Assembly (NCBI RefSeq): GCF_019059575.1
Contig: NW_024881532.1
Coordinates: forward strand, 1,426,001 to 1,490,000
Reading direction: 5' to 3'
From: Amphibalanus amphitrite
Taxonomy: Eukaryota; Arthropoda; Thecostraca; Balanomorpha; Balanidae
Length of the DNA stretch: 64,000 nt
The translations under genes were made by a program, and so were the position numbers. The notes under the pieces were generated by a model. It was not told where the DNA came from. It did not search any database and saw nothing but the letters and a program-made list of their open reading frames with translations. This document shows positions 50,501 to 63,479 of the stretch, one piece after another (position 1 is the first letter of the stretch; each line of letters opens with the position of its first letter).

Positions 50501-53500
50501 GTGGTTCAATGCGAACTCACCAGTCTCAATGTGGACGCCTCGGCGCCCGGTAACAGTCAGACAGCGCAGCGTCGTCGCGGTAGGAACTGACTCTATCCGC
50601 CATCCCTTTCCAAGCATCTACGCACCGATCACTATCCACATCCAGGCAGTCTCATCCATCACCTGAAGGCAAGCGCTATCCCTGTGGGGCGTGATCGTCC
50701 CAATGCATGCGACGCTCGCGGCATCTCAGCTCGGTGACGCTCCCCGTCATCCCCGAGCTGCTGACGCCTGGATGGCGCGCCAGTCTCCGTCATCGGCCTG
50801 GATGGCGCGCCAGATCCGTCATCACGCTGCGGCGCGCGGAGAGACGGCGCTTTTTCCACCGGTCGGCGGTCCGCGCTCCAGCGGCGATCGATGACCCAGC
50901 GACGTCTGCACTGAAATAGCCGAGCGGCACGGCGACCGGTGGCGCCGGGCCGCTGGAGGAAGCGGGCTCACACCGCACCGGGGGACACCGCACCACGTGA
51001 CCTCTGACCGGGCCGCAGCAGCAGCCGAGGGGCGATCACGTGGCCGGCAGCCGAGCACCTGCCTCCGCGCACTGTCTGGAAGTTGGCCCGCGGCCGACGA
51101 CCGACCCTGGGGTGTCATCATACGCCGAACGCGACCTTTGCCGAGATGTGACGCGCCTTGTCACGTTGTTGGAAGCCTGACATGCTCCAGAATCGAGCCA
51201 GTTCCTGAATGTCATCCAAACTCACACAAACCTCTTCCCTGTCAAACTCAAATGTCTACCAAAGGACGTCGCTGAGTGTTTCACGTAGGTATAATTGAAT
51301 GGTGTCAATCAATAATTGATATGACTTACAAATGAAACGCGTTGTGTTTTGAGAGCCTTTCCCAACAAAAGTTCTGCGGACAGTCGAGGCTGATGCCAAC
51401 ACCATTCAATTTACGGGACAATGAAGAATACTTTGTATCAAAGCATACTTCATTTTGGAATTATCATATCCCGCTTACATAACGTCGAGAGAACACTTTC
51501 AGTATACTGAAACCCTTAAATTATTGTTGCATTCGCCTTGACATTTAACCTCGGATCCGCTACTCTAACCAAAAATAAGCACATGCATGCATTTTACACT
51601 AATGCATGACCTGACCTCTACTTTGACATCATAGTACCGCCGTGTTATCTGCACGATTAACTTCGTCGCTATTCAAACTATGCCGTTCTTCTATTTCTGA
51701 CTGCACGCCACAACCACAGTGACGCAACCCGCCGTCGTGCCATCGTTAAAAACGTAGCCACAAAACAACGACAATTGTCACTAGCCCGTCCATTCAATGG
51801 CGCAATCAAACTCCTCAATCAGCAAATGGTGGTTGAATCAAAGACAGTCAATCCAAAGAACCCAATACGGAAAATCCCCGTCACAAGTTCTTTCCGAAGT
51901 AATCACGACATTTTGAAGAGAGTCGTCGGTTTCCGCGAAATAAATCAACCGGAGCATCCGACCGCCGACAGGCGACCGATCAACTTATCTGGAGCCTGAA
52001 GGGCCGTCCAGTCCAACTCGACTTCCGCTGTCTCCAGGCAGCTTAGACGCCTGGAGCACTTCTATGAGTGCATATATGAGCATGCTTGACCTTAATCAAT
52101 AATCACTATGAAAACAAATGACATTTCATCATTAAGGTTGCCCGTTACAGTTACATTGAATACCTAATGGATACCTACTGGTTCCGGCGAAGCCGTCGTA
52201 ATGTTCATAATGAGTTTTCTAACATCATTCCACGTCACCATCTGAAGAAAACATTTCGTGACGCCACTGACCTTATTACGATTCAAAACAACATAAGTAA
52301 CTAAGTAGGTTTGCGTTGGCAAAATTGAAGACTGTAGTCTACACATGTCTGGTTGAGATCGAACAAATCTGGTTCGTTCCTGTTACATCCGGTGTCATCC
52401 GGTATCACTAAGACCGCGATCCAGTCCGACAGCTGCGGCGTTCGACCGTAGGGCGCTGTACGACCCTGGCGCTCCTGCGCTGACCTCCGCGGGTGACCCA
52501 CTCGGTACTAGCACCCGGAATATAATTTGTCCGTGTGTGTATTGGCGGATGGCCAGCCGGTGCGCCAGGCGCCGAGCGTCGGCCGTCCTGGCTGCCGAGG
52601 GCACCGCTGTCCATCGCTGGCCGGTCAGGGACACCGAGTAAGGGATTACTTGGCCGAACACTGAGCAGCCGTCCGCCAGTGCGTCGGTGACGACGCGGCA
52701 CGTGCTAAGTTTGGAGCAGTGGGACTCCCTTGTGAAGCGGGGAGTTCGCTTCCACCCCGTCCGACACGCACTGAGCGTTTTGGCATGCAATGGCACGTAT
52801 GTTCAGAAAACGTCCAACCTCGCGAGTGGCGCAGCACATTCCAGGCTGGCGTAATCCAATTTAGTGCAGTGTCCCAACAGACTATTGAGAGATGGCAAGG
52901 CGAGCTCCTGTCCGACATCAAAGCTTCGTCGCCACAGAGACCCTTTTCATTGCGTATAACCACAACCACCGATGCAACGACCACTGAACTGGAAGAGAAC
53001 TCTGCTAAAAAAATCCTGCATTATTAACTTACTCTAATGCTAGATTACTTCTGCTATTGTGCTCCCGAAACCCACAGAACATGCATCTCGAGCCTGCCGT
53101 GGGACATCGTCGACCGCTCTGGGCGTCAGACCAACAGCCGGCGGGCGCCGCTCACACGGCACCAATGGCGTAACTGCGGCGCCGGCCGGCGTAACGGCGG
53201 CTCCGGCCGGCGCGGGAGACAGAGAACCGCCGACAGACGGCCGAGAGGCCCTGTCATCGACCAGCGCTCTCCGGCCGGCACTGAGCGGAAGTTGTGTTTG
53301 GCGCCGTGGCCGTCGGGCCGTTGCGCCGACCGGGCAGGCAGGGAGCTGTGAGTGGGGCGCGTACAGAGCAGCAGTGTGCCGTGCGCCAGCCGCTGCGAGT
53401 GGCGCCGGTGTAAAGTTATCTCGGCGCCGGGGGCGTGACATACCGAGCAAGGCGCCATTCGCCCCACCCGGTCAGATTGTATAAACAGGCGCCCGGTACC

Positions 53501-56500
53501 GGACGGTCATCCATGGGGCCATTGATGGTCGGCTGGACCTAAGCACCGTGGCCCAACATTGAAGGCCAGAGCGGGACGTGTGAGCTTCTCTGTTACTAAC
53601 CACCATGAGCTCGCAGCTCCGGCATGCAGCGCCTCCCCGCTCTGCTGTTGTGCCCCCTCCCGCCCCGTCCCCGCCGTACTGACCGGCTCGGTGGGCCGCA
53701 GCTCCGTGCCGTAGACGGGCGGCGGCGGCGGCGGCCGGCCGTGCTCCACGCCCAGGTCGCCGTAGTGGTCGGGTCGCTCCGTGTGCTCTGGCAGCGGCGG
53801 CGGCACGGCGTGCACCACGCCGACACTGTGTTCGTCGTCGGGACGGCGCGGCGGCACCACCACCTCCGGCGCTACGTCTGTGAGGGCAGAAAACACAGGG
53901 TCAGCCATCAGTACCACCGACTCTGCACGACAGAGACACAGGGCAGAGGGAGGCACACAGGGTCAGCAGCCACCACCTCCGGCGCCACGTCTTTGAGAGG
54001 CGGAAACACAGGGTCAGCCATCAGTACCTACCACCAATGAGCCTGTAGTACAGATAGGGCTGAGAGAGGCACACAGGGTCAGTAACAACTAACCACCACC
54101 TCCCGCGCTAAGCCTGTAGGGAGAGCTGTAGGTAGTAGGAAGTCAGACGACAATGAATCACAAAACCGGAAAACAAAATCGGATAAAATCGAAATATGCT
54201 TTGACACACAAACAACCACCAATTCCACTAACATCAGACAATTGACATATGCCTTTGAGACGCGTCACGAAACAAACGCAATAAAACATACTCTTTAGAC
54301 TTTTACGACGCTTCCGCACAATGCCTTGAACACATTTCGGCTCGAGATGGAACAGCACACCACGTGACCAGCTCCCGGGCTCACGTACAAATATACACGG
54401 GTCCCATACACGTCAGACGGACAAACAATGAGCAGCCAACAAACACAGCACCGGACAATGATGAATATCGCCGCTTCGGTGTGACAATAGACCGAGAGAG
54501 ACGAGAGTGTCCGATGACGTGAAGTTCAGGGTTCATCGCCTGAAATGGGCTGCAACTCCAACTTCCTCGAGATATGAGTCAATACATGTGTAGCTGTTAT
54601 CGTGCATAACAGCACTATCGGCGCAGTGACCGTCTTCGATCCGGTGAGTGAGTCATTCCATTGAAGGAGGGTCGCAGGGAAGTGGCCCAGGTCCTGTCGC
54701 CCGGCCTACGCGGCTCAAACACCATAACACACACGTGTGATACCCGCCCCCTAGCTTGGGTACGCTACCATTTCAGCGTACAACTGCCGGACACGGATTT
54801 TAGGCCGGAACTCCAGCCGGTTGTCCTCGGCAGATTCAACGGGACCGTACCGGGCGTAATCCGCGATTTTCTCCTGACAGCCTTTTCGTTATAAATAGAA
54901 GTCATCAGAGTGGCCAGATGCGCGGATGGCGCTTATTATTTCTGTTAGACATGTTTCGAGCCATCCATGCACCTGGTGTGAATCTATTGATACGCTTTCT
55001 TCCTCCCAAGTTCGAAAGAAAAGTTACTTCATACAGCTTCCATTACCAATAAGCATCACAATAATGACATCTCCATTCTCCAACTACTGGAACTTAATCG
55101 GACCACCCCAGGAGTAAGTTACTCATTCATTTTCACTGCTATGTTTTACGGCCCTGCCTGTGGCCAATTGACCAGTCGATGGACGGAGAACAAATCGGTC
55201 CGCTCGGCCGTCTATTGTGATACCGGTGTGCACTGTTTGGCCTTGGTCGCAGTGCCAGTCACGGTAACATCGAACACGCGGCTGATGACACTGAGAAGTG
55301 GCCGCTCAATGAAAGCGGAACTGTTACTTTGAGCTGAGGCTCTGCACTTCATGGACAAACCACACGGACTCTGCACGCTGGATACAGTGGCTGTAAACAA
55401 AACGTCCAGGATAAGACCACAACGCTCCGCATTTGATTCCTCTCATAATCGCTTTAGAGTGTAATCAAGGGATATCAAAACAAAAGTAGCTGAGCAGTTT
55501 TCTAACAAGATGGTCTAATCGTCTCAGCTTCGAACCTAATCACCGGCCAATAGCGTGGAGCGGTGGGACATAAATGCGCGTCTCATCCGAATTCTTCCTC
55601 CACGCCGACTAAAGAATGCAGGAAGCCTAATCTCCGAGCCTCTCCTTTCCCTTATCAGCAGCAGGTTCCCAACACCTTGTAAACCTTCAGCAACAATCAA
55701 TCATACACAAATACGGTGTGGATGTTTTGGCCGGCACCCTGCCCGTACCACTTCTCTCATTGGATGAATCCCGTATCAGCCCGACCATAACCAGTCAGTA
55801 TCTGTCTGTAGCCTCCATTGCCGCCAGTATTCCGTCTCATTGATATAACCAAAAGGCAATAACTCATCTCACTCGGCCCGCATCACCCCGTCATCCCAGT
55901 CTCATTGCATCCCGCCCCACCTCGTCTGTGTCCAGTCTCGCCCTTACCCCGGTATCCCGACTCTCCCCGCCTGCCTCCCATCCCACTCAATCTCTCCCCG
56001 CGCCCCGCCCCGCTCATGTTCGCCGGACCGCCGACCTCGCCACCATTCAGTATGCGTGCTGGGCACGGCGCCCCAGCGGGAACTCTTCCGGCCTCGGCGC
56101 ACCCAGCCCGGACCGGCCGCCGCCGAGCGGAAAATGCGCCCCGGCCCGTAACGAAGAGGAACGGGCGGGCCCGGCTGCCATCGACCGCTTCTGTCCCCTA
56201 CAGTCGGAGAAGTGCGAGGAAGTTGGCAAGTTTGCAGCAGTGAATGGCTTGTTGCCTCTCGACCGCGGCGTCAGCGTTCAGTGACATATTTGTGGTTAGA
56301 GCAATCTGTCAAGGAAATATGGAATTTAAACAATTCGATCAGGCGGGTTCATGCTAGATCATACAAATGTGACCCCACGCGAAGTGAAATACAAGATTGA
56401 ATAAGCAGGTAGAACATTATGTTATCCAAGTCCAACCGCCTACGATGCATGTATTATGTACTAAACATGGTAATAGAAACCCGGATGCACAAGTTTGTTC

Positions 56501-59500
56501 TCTTAGCTTGCAACCAAAGGCACCCAGGCACCTGGCAGCGATTGAGTTAGGGCTGGTAGCTCAAGTGCTCTCCGTCTTCACAGATGTTTCAACAACATAG
56601 CCTTCTGGGAACGCCGCCAGCGATCAACGAAGTTAGCAGCGCCCAGCGCCCGCGCAGATCGGCTGTCCGGCGCGTCAAAACCGAGCTGCGGCTGGCGGCG
56701 GAGGTTGCCCGTCAGAAGCGCCGAGCTCTCAGAGACGTCCCGTGACGTCACTGCCCCCCCCCCTGTTGGGAGGGGGGCTGTCATAGCACGTGTTTGGGTC
56801 GGCAGCTGGCCAGAGACGCCGACAGCATCCCGACTCCGGTCCAACTGAGGGAGGACGCTGACCCGGACAGCTGCAGAGGTTGCACTGTCCTGGATCTGCC
56901 CTCTCAGCTCCCTCGTCCCCCTGGGCGGCCATATTGACCTCTGCGGGCCCATCGACCCAGCTGCAGCACCGGACCGGCATCAGAGCTGGGAGCCCGGCGT
57001 TATCACCCGGGGAGGCAATTAACAGTAATGATAGCGGCGAAAGAACGGCGTGAGCTGTGAACACCAAAGGCCGGGATACCCTGCCGGGGGATCCTACACT
57101 CTGCAGTCGATAGATGTCTCAATAACGGCGTCTCGCTAACAGGCTCACGTCTAATGTTAGAGGCCCAGCGAGTCTCGGCAAAACCCATACGAATGACCAC
57201 GTCCTGTAACTCTCTTTCAAGCCAGTGTGGCTAAGAACTGATCAAATTTCACATCTTGACCCTGTGTGTGCTGGCGGGCATCAAAGAGGTCATATATGGC
57301 CATACCGGTGTTGATTTATTACCAATCGAAATGCCTGCAACTTAAATAAATCAATATCAATGCCGCAGTTTCAGCCACTCCAAGCTTAACCTTCCCAGAT
57401 TGCTGTCAACCCGCGAAATAAGCTCCTCCCAGTCGGTGAGCCCTGCAGCCTCCTGGCCGGGCGACGACCTATTGATTGAGGTCATTACGGGCAGTGGCGG
57501 TGCGGCGGCGGCCAGTCAAGTGGCCGCCCGATTTGGCCCGCCCTCGGACCGGCTGCAGCGTCCACCAATTGCCGCCGAAGGACGGGGAGCACCGCGACAC
57601 GGAGGGACGGCAGAGGGTCACGGTCGGACGGGGTGGGCCTCGGATGATAACCACGAACGCTACACCGCCGTCTGACCGCAGTAACCCGACTCAAATAAAT
57701 AGCCCCAGACTCGTAAACAGCAGAACTCGACTCGCATACGACGCTCCTTACTAATACCTACACGGTGCCCCTAATGATACGTGCCTCTCTCTATAGGTGC
57801 ACTGCATATAGACCTTGAGTAATAGCACACGGCGCCAGCTCATCGACACCACCGGCCAAAGCCAACAGGGCAGCCCGGTGGAAACACACGCACTCAACAG
57901 ACCAGACTCTCGCCTTCTGTCAAAAAACATGACAGCTCACCAGTCCAGGGACGGCCGACCAGTCTAGCGAGAAATGTCCCGAGGCGGCGGCACTACTGCT
58001 ACTGGGTGCTGCACAGGGCCACAGGATGAAATCCCTGAGGCACTTTTCCACGGGCGTGCTGGCCCCGATGCAATTACATAACGCGTGTTTTACATAAATG
58101 GTTATTGAAATTTGAAATCAGCATATTGAATGAATCACCACTAGCAGTAGCACTCTACCCCTCCATCACAGTTCACCGCCCCTAACCGACCGAGCTCTTA
58201 GTACACCTGACAGCCTATACCACGGCCGTGCCCCTGAACAAAGGTACCGAGTCGCCCCGCCCCTATAGCCGGTCCCACAAAAACGGCAGGCGCCGATCGC
58301 CGGTTCAGCCCACTCCCCTCTCCGCAGGTCCATGTGACGGTGCCGCTCAGCAGCGGGGCCTCCATCAGCCGGGGTTCAAACGGCCCGCCGGCCCAAACAG
58401 CGCCTGTAAAACAGTGTGCCGGGAATGCAGCGCCGGCGGCGGCGTGTGCCGATCGCCGGCCGGATAGTCGCGCGAGGAGCTGCCGCGCCGCGCGCCGGAC
58501 GCCCCAGATTGTATCGGCCGCGCTGCCGCGGACGGCGCCGGGCCGCCAATGGCCGGGCCATGAGCGTGACCCCCGGCCGTCCGTCCTACCAGAGGTCGGG
58601 TGGGATCAGCCCGTGCCAACGACTTTATCACGGGTCGAATGTGAGCCCACTGCACTCGTGAAATTGTGAAATAGGATGGTTCCGTAAATCAGTGCTTACG
58701 GCCAAAGGACAGTCTATGTGCTGATGAATTAGGGACACTTAGCTTCACAAATAAGCATAGCTTCAACTTAGATACTGTCGCGCACCGCTGAAAACACTCG
58801 AGTGACATGTGTTTGTTCCTAAGTATTCTAACGCTGCTCGTCGTTTTTCGTAGGCTATTTATGGTCTATGGATAATGATATGTGACAGCTTTTGTATATG
58901 GTTCCTGACTCAATGGAATTCCAACTTGTCACCCGAGCCAAGCTAGGCTCCTGATTCCTGTAATATAATAATATTGCAAATGCATCACGGCGCCCATGGC
59001 CAGAATCCCAAATTCTGCGCCCAGCCCAGCCATTGCTGAGCAGAGCACGGACGCCACGCCGGCCGGGCGGCGATCGAGTGGCCCGCTGTGGGAGGGCTGC
59101 GGCACAGCACACTGCCGTCAATCAGCCGGCCTGGAGGCGGCAGCCGGCGCCAGACCACGGCCGTCCAGGGGCCCGCCGCCGGGCGGTGCTCTGCTGACAC
59201 AGACCACACCGGGCTGGCCGGCGGCCAATGTTGACAATGCCGCGGTCACAGTCGCCAGCATTCAGTGACGTGATTCGGGGAGATGGCTGAGCGTCGCCGC
59301 ATAGTTGGAATTCCATGGAGTCAAGGACCAAATGCGAAAGCTGTCCCATGATGTCCGTAAATATCTCACAAAAAACGGACGACAGCCCACGAAATATTTA
59401 GGAACAAACACATGCATTGTTATGCCTTTTCATAAAATTACAAATACCCTTATGCATAGGTATAACTTATCAAGCTGAAAGTTTCACGACGCAGATCGCT

Positions 59501-62500
59501 GACCCAAATCCAGCCCATGGAGGTTGCCTGTCCTCCCAGCCCGGACCTTGGCGCACCTGTCTCCCTGTGGTGCGACAGGCCGGCGCCGGGCGGGGCGGCC
59601 GTCCGGCGTCCGGCACCTGTCGGGGCGGCGGCGGCCCTTTGGCCCCGCAGACGGCGCCGATGCCGCGCTGATAGTCCCCGTCCGGAGACTGCGCCGTCGC
59701 CAGCCGGCGGATGGCGGCTCGAACCCGGCTGCCGGCACAGCGACGCTCACCGACGCGCTCAGCTGTGACCGATAGTCCGGCATCGATCGCCCGGACGGCG
59801 AGATGGTCACGGAGCCCCCCGCCGCGCTCGGGAGCAGTGACACGTCGATACAAACGTCGGACAACGTCTGAGCAATGACCTCCGCTGAACATTGATCGCG
59901 TTGACAGTAACCGAGCGGCTCTGTCGGTAACCAGCTCAGGTAGCCCCCGACGCTCGCCGCCCGGGATGGTGTGTGGTCTCAGTGTGACCGGCGTCGGTAT
60001 ACTACCGCCACAAAGACTGCCGGACAGATGGTCTGCCTGCGGCTATTGCCGGGGCGCCGGCCTATGAATCGACCCTATCACCCCAATATCGCGGAAGCGA
60101 ACAGCCGGTGCCATTAGGTGAGCCGCCGCGGCGACCGGCGCCGCTGTCACAACAGAGTCCACCGCGCACACCGGGCTGCCGGTCGTACCACACCGAAATC
60201 CGGCGCGGCCAACAGCCCGCCGGCACGCAACCGGCGACAGTTCGAGTGCCGGTCAGACGGTTCACGGCAGGCAAAGGTCGAGCCCGTCGGCGCCGCCAAC
60301 ACACAGTGGGCTGGGTCTGAGCTCCGTTCTGGATACGATAAGGTATGGTGAGGTCAGATACGGAGAACCACACGCGAAAAAGTATTGATCGCCGACCTCT
60401 ACTGACTGAAAATGGCGGCCGATAAGTGGGTCAAGCTACTCTCCGGAGAATACATCTGTACATAAAGCAACTGCCATGAAAACAAACGGCATCAGGACAC
60501 GTAGGCTTATTGTACCTAACAAAAAAAAAAAAGCAACTGATCAGGCGAGGGTCATTGTCTGATAAGTCAATTAGAAATTGACTACATATTTTCTAAAAGA
60601 TATTTTTTTTTGGGTTAATTCCATCGACACCATGTGAATATTCGGTCTATTCCCATCACATCGGAAATATAGGGCATCATGAGGGGGGAGATGGGAGGGA
60701 GGGACGCGGAAGAAAATGATTGGGGAGAGGCTGATCGTCCTATGAGCGAGGATAAGACTCGCACATGACGATTCCGGCCAGTTCGCGAGTTCGTCAGTCC
60801 GCCGTAAACAGTGCGTCGCGTCAACCGTAGCTGCCACACACGAACGCGGTTCCGTGTTCCATATTGAGTTCACAGTTTCATATCCCCGATCCAGCATGGC
60901 ATCTCGCTTCGGAATACCGGCCGAGACCCATCCAAGCGGCCCCTCTCGGGCTACCAGCCAGTGGGCACTGGGCAGCCACCGATGGCGTCCGGCTCTGAGC
61001 TGATGTGACGCCCTGCGGTCACTACCCGGACACCGGGGCGGCCGGCAGACCGACCGCACCGGACGCCACCACTCACGGATCGCCAGAGGCGTCAGAGCGA
61101 GCTACCGCTGAGCCGCACGCGCATATCGTCCCCAGCATTCGACGGCGACAGCAGAGGAGCGGGCCCAGCGGCCAGGCTGAGCAGTCTCCCAGCCAGGGTG
61201 TCTGTCTAAGCAGACCTGGAAGCCAGGCCTCTGGCCGAGCGAACCCGGGAGCCGGGCTGAACGGACCCCCAGCCAGGGTGACTGACTTCTGAGCGGACCC
61301 GGGAGGCCGGGAGCCCGGCTGAGCGGTGCTGCTACGCACCAAACTACGGATGTGTCCAAATGCGGAGCCCTAATGCGCACCCAGCAACACTTCGGCCCGA
61401 CCCAGTCCCTGCCACCCTACATTTATAATGGCGACAAATGGCCGGAAGTGTTAATGAAAAGGGAGCCAGCAACCGCCTACGCTCGCACGCACGGCTGCCA
61501 ACATTGAGCTAGATTGGCAGTTCTATGATAAATGTGTGTCAGTTTAAACAAGGGAGGAGCGGCAATAAACGGCAGGCCTTGCTCAGGATGGTTCAACCAG
61601 CAGCTAACACGCCCAACGACGAAGAAAGAGACGCACCTCTCCGTTTAGCCAGCAACCGAATGAGTGTCACGATTGTTCTCATGAGTTATGAGAGACTGGG
61701 TGTTATTTGTGTGCGTGTGCGCCCTTGAGCGTAATCCCGACAGTTCCCTGCCCAGCGGCCGAGTGCCTCCCCTGGCAACAGCAGCGCGTGCACTTACGGT
61801 CGGGCTGCGGCCGGTACTGCTGGTCGCGGCCGGCGTCCGGCGACGGGTCCTCGCTGTCATAGTAGCTCTCGTCGTCATAATCGTACTCTTCGTCGTAGTA
61901 GTCGTATTCGTCGTAGTAGTCTCCGTCGCCGCTGCCGTAGTACTGGTCGTCCTCGCGCGGGAAGCCGCTGTAGCTGGGCGGCGGCTGCTGGTGGCTCACC
62001 GGGCTGCCGTACACCTGGCCAGAGGCGGGCGGCGCCGGCACCGGCTGCGAGCGGCCCGCCGGCGGCGCCAGCACCTCCCGACCGGAGCCCTCGTGCGCGA
62101 ACGGAAAGTCCTCATCGTCCGACGGAGGCCTCTGGAGATGGATGGAACCAGGCCATAATCAATCACATGTGCAGAAAGGGGACAGCCAAAACAGCAGGGT
62201 GTTACTTAATCAGTAAATATTCACCTTAGTTATCAAATGCATTATAATCTGCTAATTGTTTTAGGTGACTTAAAAAAGGTTGGGGATAAGGAAAAAGTTT
62301 CACTTGGTTTTATTGGGTAGAGGCAGATTTCAGAAGTGCAAAAATGTATACCTTTAATAAATTTACATGTAGGTAGGTGATCAACAGCTACAAAGCTGTG
62401 TCAAGACAAAAAAGAAAAACAACAACAAAAAATAAATACATTTTTGCTCTTTGGAGCCTATTTTTTTCTGGCAGTTTTGTCATTTGCCACTTAACAACTG

Positions 62501-63171
62501 ATACAATAGGCAGTATTTATATGCAATAGTGAACCGACTTCAAACTGGAAACACTATATTTCTTTTTCTTTTCTTTTCTGCACTGACATAGGCATCCCAT
62601 CAGCAACAGAAACTTAATTGTCTTCTGATTGACTTACACATTGAGCCACCAACATCCATTTCAGCCTGGAATTCTAAACATTCCCAAGCTATTTTGATAT
62701 TGGTGAGGATATCTAAGGTGGGCCATTTTTTTCAGTGAAGTATCTATGTGGTTGTCACAAAGGTGCAATAAAAAGGATGCCTGCTTGGTAAGGACAAAGC
62801 CTGGTGTATATTTTCCCTCAGCATGTGTCCAACTATAAATACCAGGGTACTTATACTAGATGGCTAATATCTTCAGTAGTCTTATACAGTAAAACCACTG
62901 ATATTAGCTTGACCATTGACTTAGAGTGAGAGGTCAGTGAAAGCTGCCCCTAGCTTTGGTACCCTAAATCACGGAACCAAATAATGGGGCAATTGAAAAT
63001 GACAGCTGCCTGCCAAGCTAATTTTATGTTATGCAGGATGTTCGCTATTTAAATGACCCAGTATCCGATGAATTTTTGTTGTAAGCATAGCTTATATCCT
63101 TCACATACCTGACAGTGTACCAATATGACGCATCCAAAGATGAGAATGTGAAACGACAGCCCGTATCTCAT
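47504..63171 (-). CDS. Sdc: Syndecan, transmembrane heparan sulfate proteoglycan (complete, 5 exons)
   Basis: Syndecans are type I membrane proteoglycans acting as co-receptors for growth factors, matrix and guidance cues. Exons (minus strand) are 63171-63109, 62131-61798, 53877-53684, 48660-48450 and 47673-47504. Phases agree and the product is 323 aa. Exon 1 is exactly a 21-residue signal peptide. Exon 2 carries Ser-Gly glycosaminoglycan sites S37, S58, S76 and S88, with S88 beside the acidic/Tyr tract [20 protein letters not shown]. Exon 3 and exon 4 are Pro-rich and acidic ectodomain ending in the juxtamembrane [13 protein letters not shown]. Exon 5 holds the transmembrane helix with GxxxG-like packing ([19 protein letters not shown], 271-289), the C1 motif [12 protein letters not shown], a short variable region and the C2 PDZ ligand EFYA. 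Introns 2 and 3 are about 7.9 and 5.0 kb. The acceptors of exons 3 and 5 are tandemly duplicated. Confidence 0.96.
47637..47770 (-). repeat. Three tandem acceptors at the syndecan transmembrane exon
   Basis: The exon 5 start (TTTCAG|CCGTGGTGGGCGGC) is echoed upstream as CTTCAG|CCGTGGTCC and TTTCAG|CCGTGGTCGGCGGC. Exon starts would be 47673, 47709 and 47763, spaced 36 and 54 bases, all in the same phase. The middle one would insert 12 residues ([12 protein letters not shown]). The outer one meets TGA after [10 protein letters not shown]. Confidence 0.8.
48661..53683 (-). other. Syndecan intron 3
   Basis: A GGGACTATC-type degenerate minisatellite lies next to the exon 4 acceptor (48680-48800). 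There is a C run at 50131-50145, twin CRE sites at 50277-50295, and a 31-bp duplicate with GGATGGCGCGCCAG at about 50768 and 50799. A GGCGTAAC-GGCCGGC repeat lies near 53165-53215. No gene supported. Confidence 0.5.
50277..50295. promoter_or_regulatory. Twin CRE palindromes in syndecan intron
   Basis: TGACGTCA occurs at 50277-50284 and 50288-50295, starts 11 bp apart, as expected for two dimers on one face of the helix. Confidence 0.45.
53855..54120 (-). repeat. Three-copy duplication over the syndecan exon 3 acceptor
   Basis: Plus-strand CACCACCTCCGGCGCTACGT and the following 40 bases (53858-53916) recur at 53971-54029 with few differences (about 113-base unit). A shorter third copy lies near 54093-54120. 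Each copy carries the exon 3 start and an AG acceptor on the minus strand. Confidence 0.8.
53878..61797 (-). other. Syndecan intron 2 (7.9 kb)
   Basis: A long intron with the exon 3 acceptor duplications at its 3' end, several CpG-dense blocks (about 55900-56250, 56600-57000, 58200-58650, 59000-60350), and a C-run/G-run hairpin near 56752-56780. A degenerate repeat based on GGGAGCCGGGCTGA lies at about 61130-61330. Many long frames exist on both strands, but all look like GC-driven noise. Confidence 0.5.
62132..63108 (-). other. Syndecan intron 1
   Basis: About 1 kb of AT-rich intron between the signal-peptide exon and the GAG-attachment exon. I see no other feature in it. Confidence 0.7.
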
Positions 63172-63389
63172 TTTTGCGTTTCCAAGCACGGAGACACTTA
63201 TCAAGACGTGCACAGGTGTCCAGATTACATGAAAACGTCGCCACCGAAAATTCACCCTTCCCAACTAATATTGATATAATCACGTTAATCACTCCCCCGA
63301 AACTCCATCCACATCGACACAGACACCGTCCACTTTTCCTACGGCGCACAGCGTATTTACAAATTGCAACCGAGCTCCGCCGTAGGGTA

Positions 63390-63396
63390 TTTTATA
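63390..63396 (-). promoter_or_regulatory. TATA box candidate of syndecan
   Basis: The minus strand reads GGATATAAAATACCC about 220 bases before the syndecan ATG, inside a short direct repeat of CCGCCGTAG. Position and strand suit a core promoter. Confidence 0.4.
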
Positions 63397-63479
63397 TCCG
63401 CCGTAGTGTATTTCAGTTGGGGTATTTTCTACCATACATCTGCCTGAGCTTGGGGTAATTACAATTTGTCGGCGACGTT

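Noticed and set aside
52395..53484. Multiple overlapping frames on both strands in syndecan intron 3
   Set aside because: High GC removes stop codons in all frames. No frame shows conserved motifs or splice-consistent continuation.
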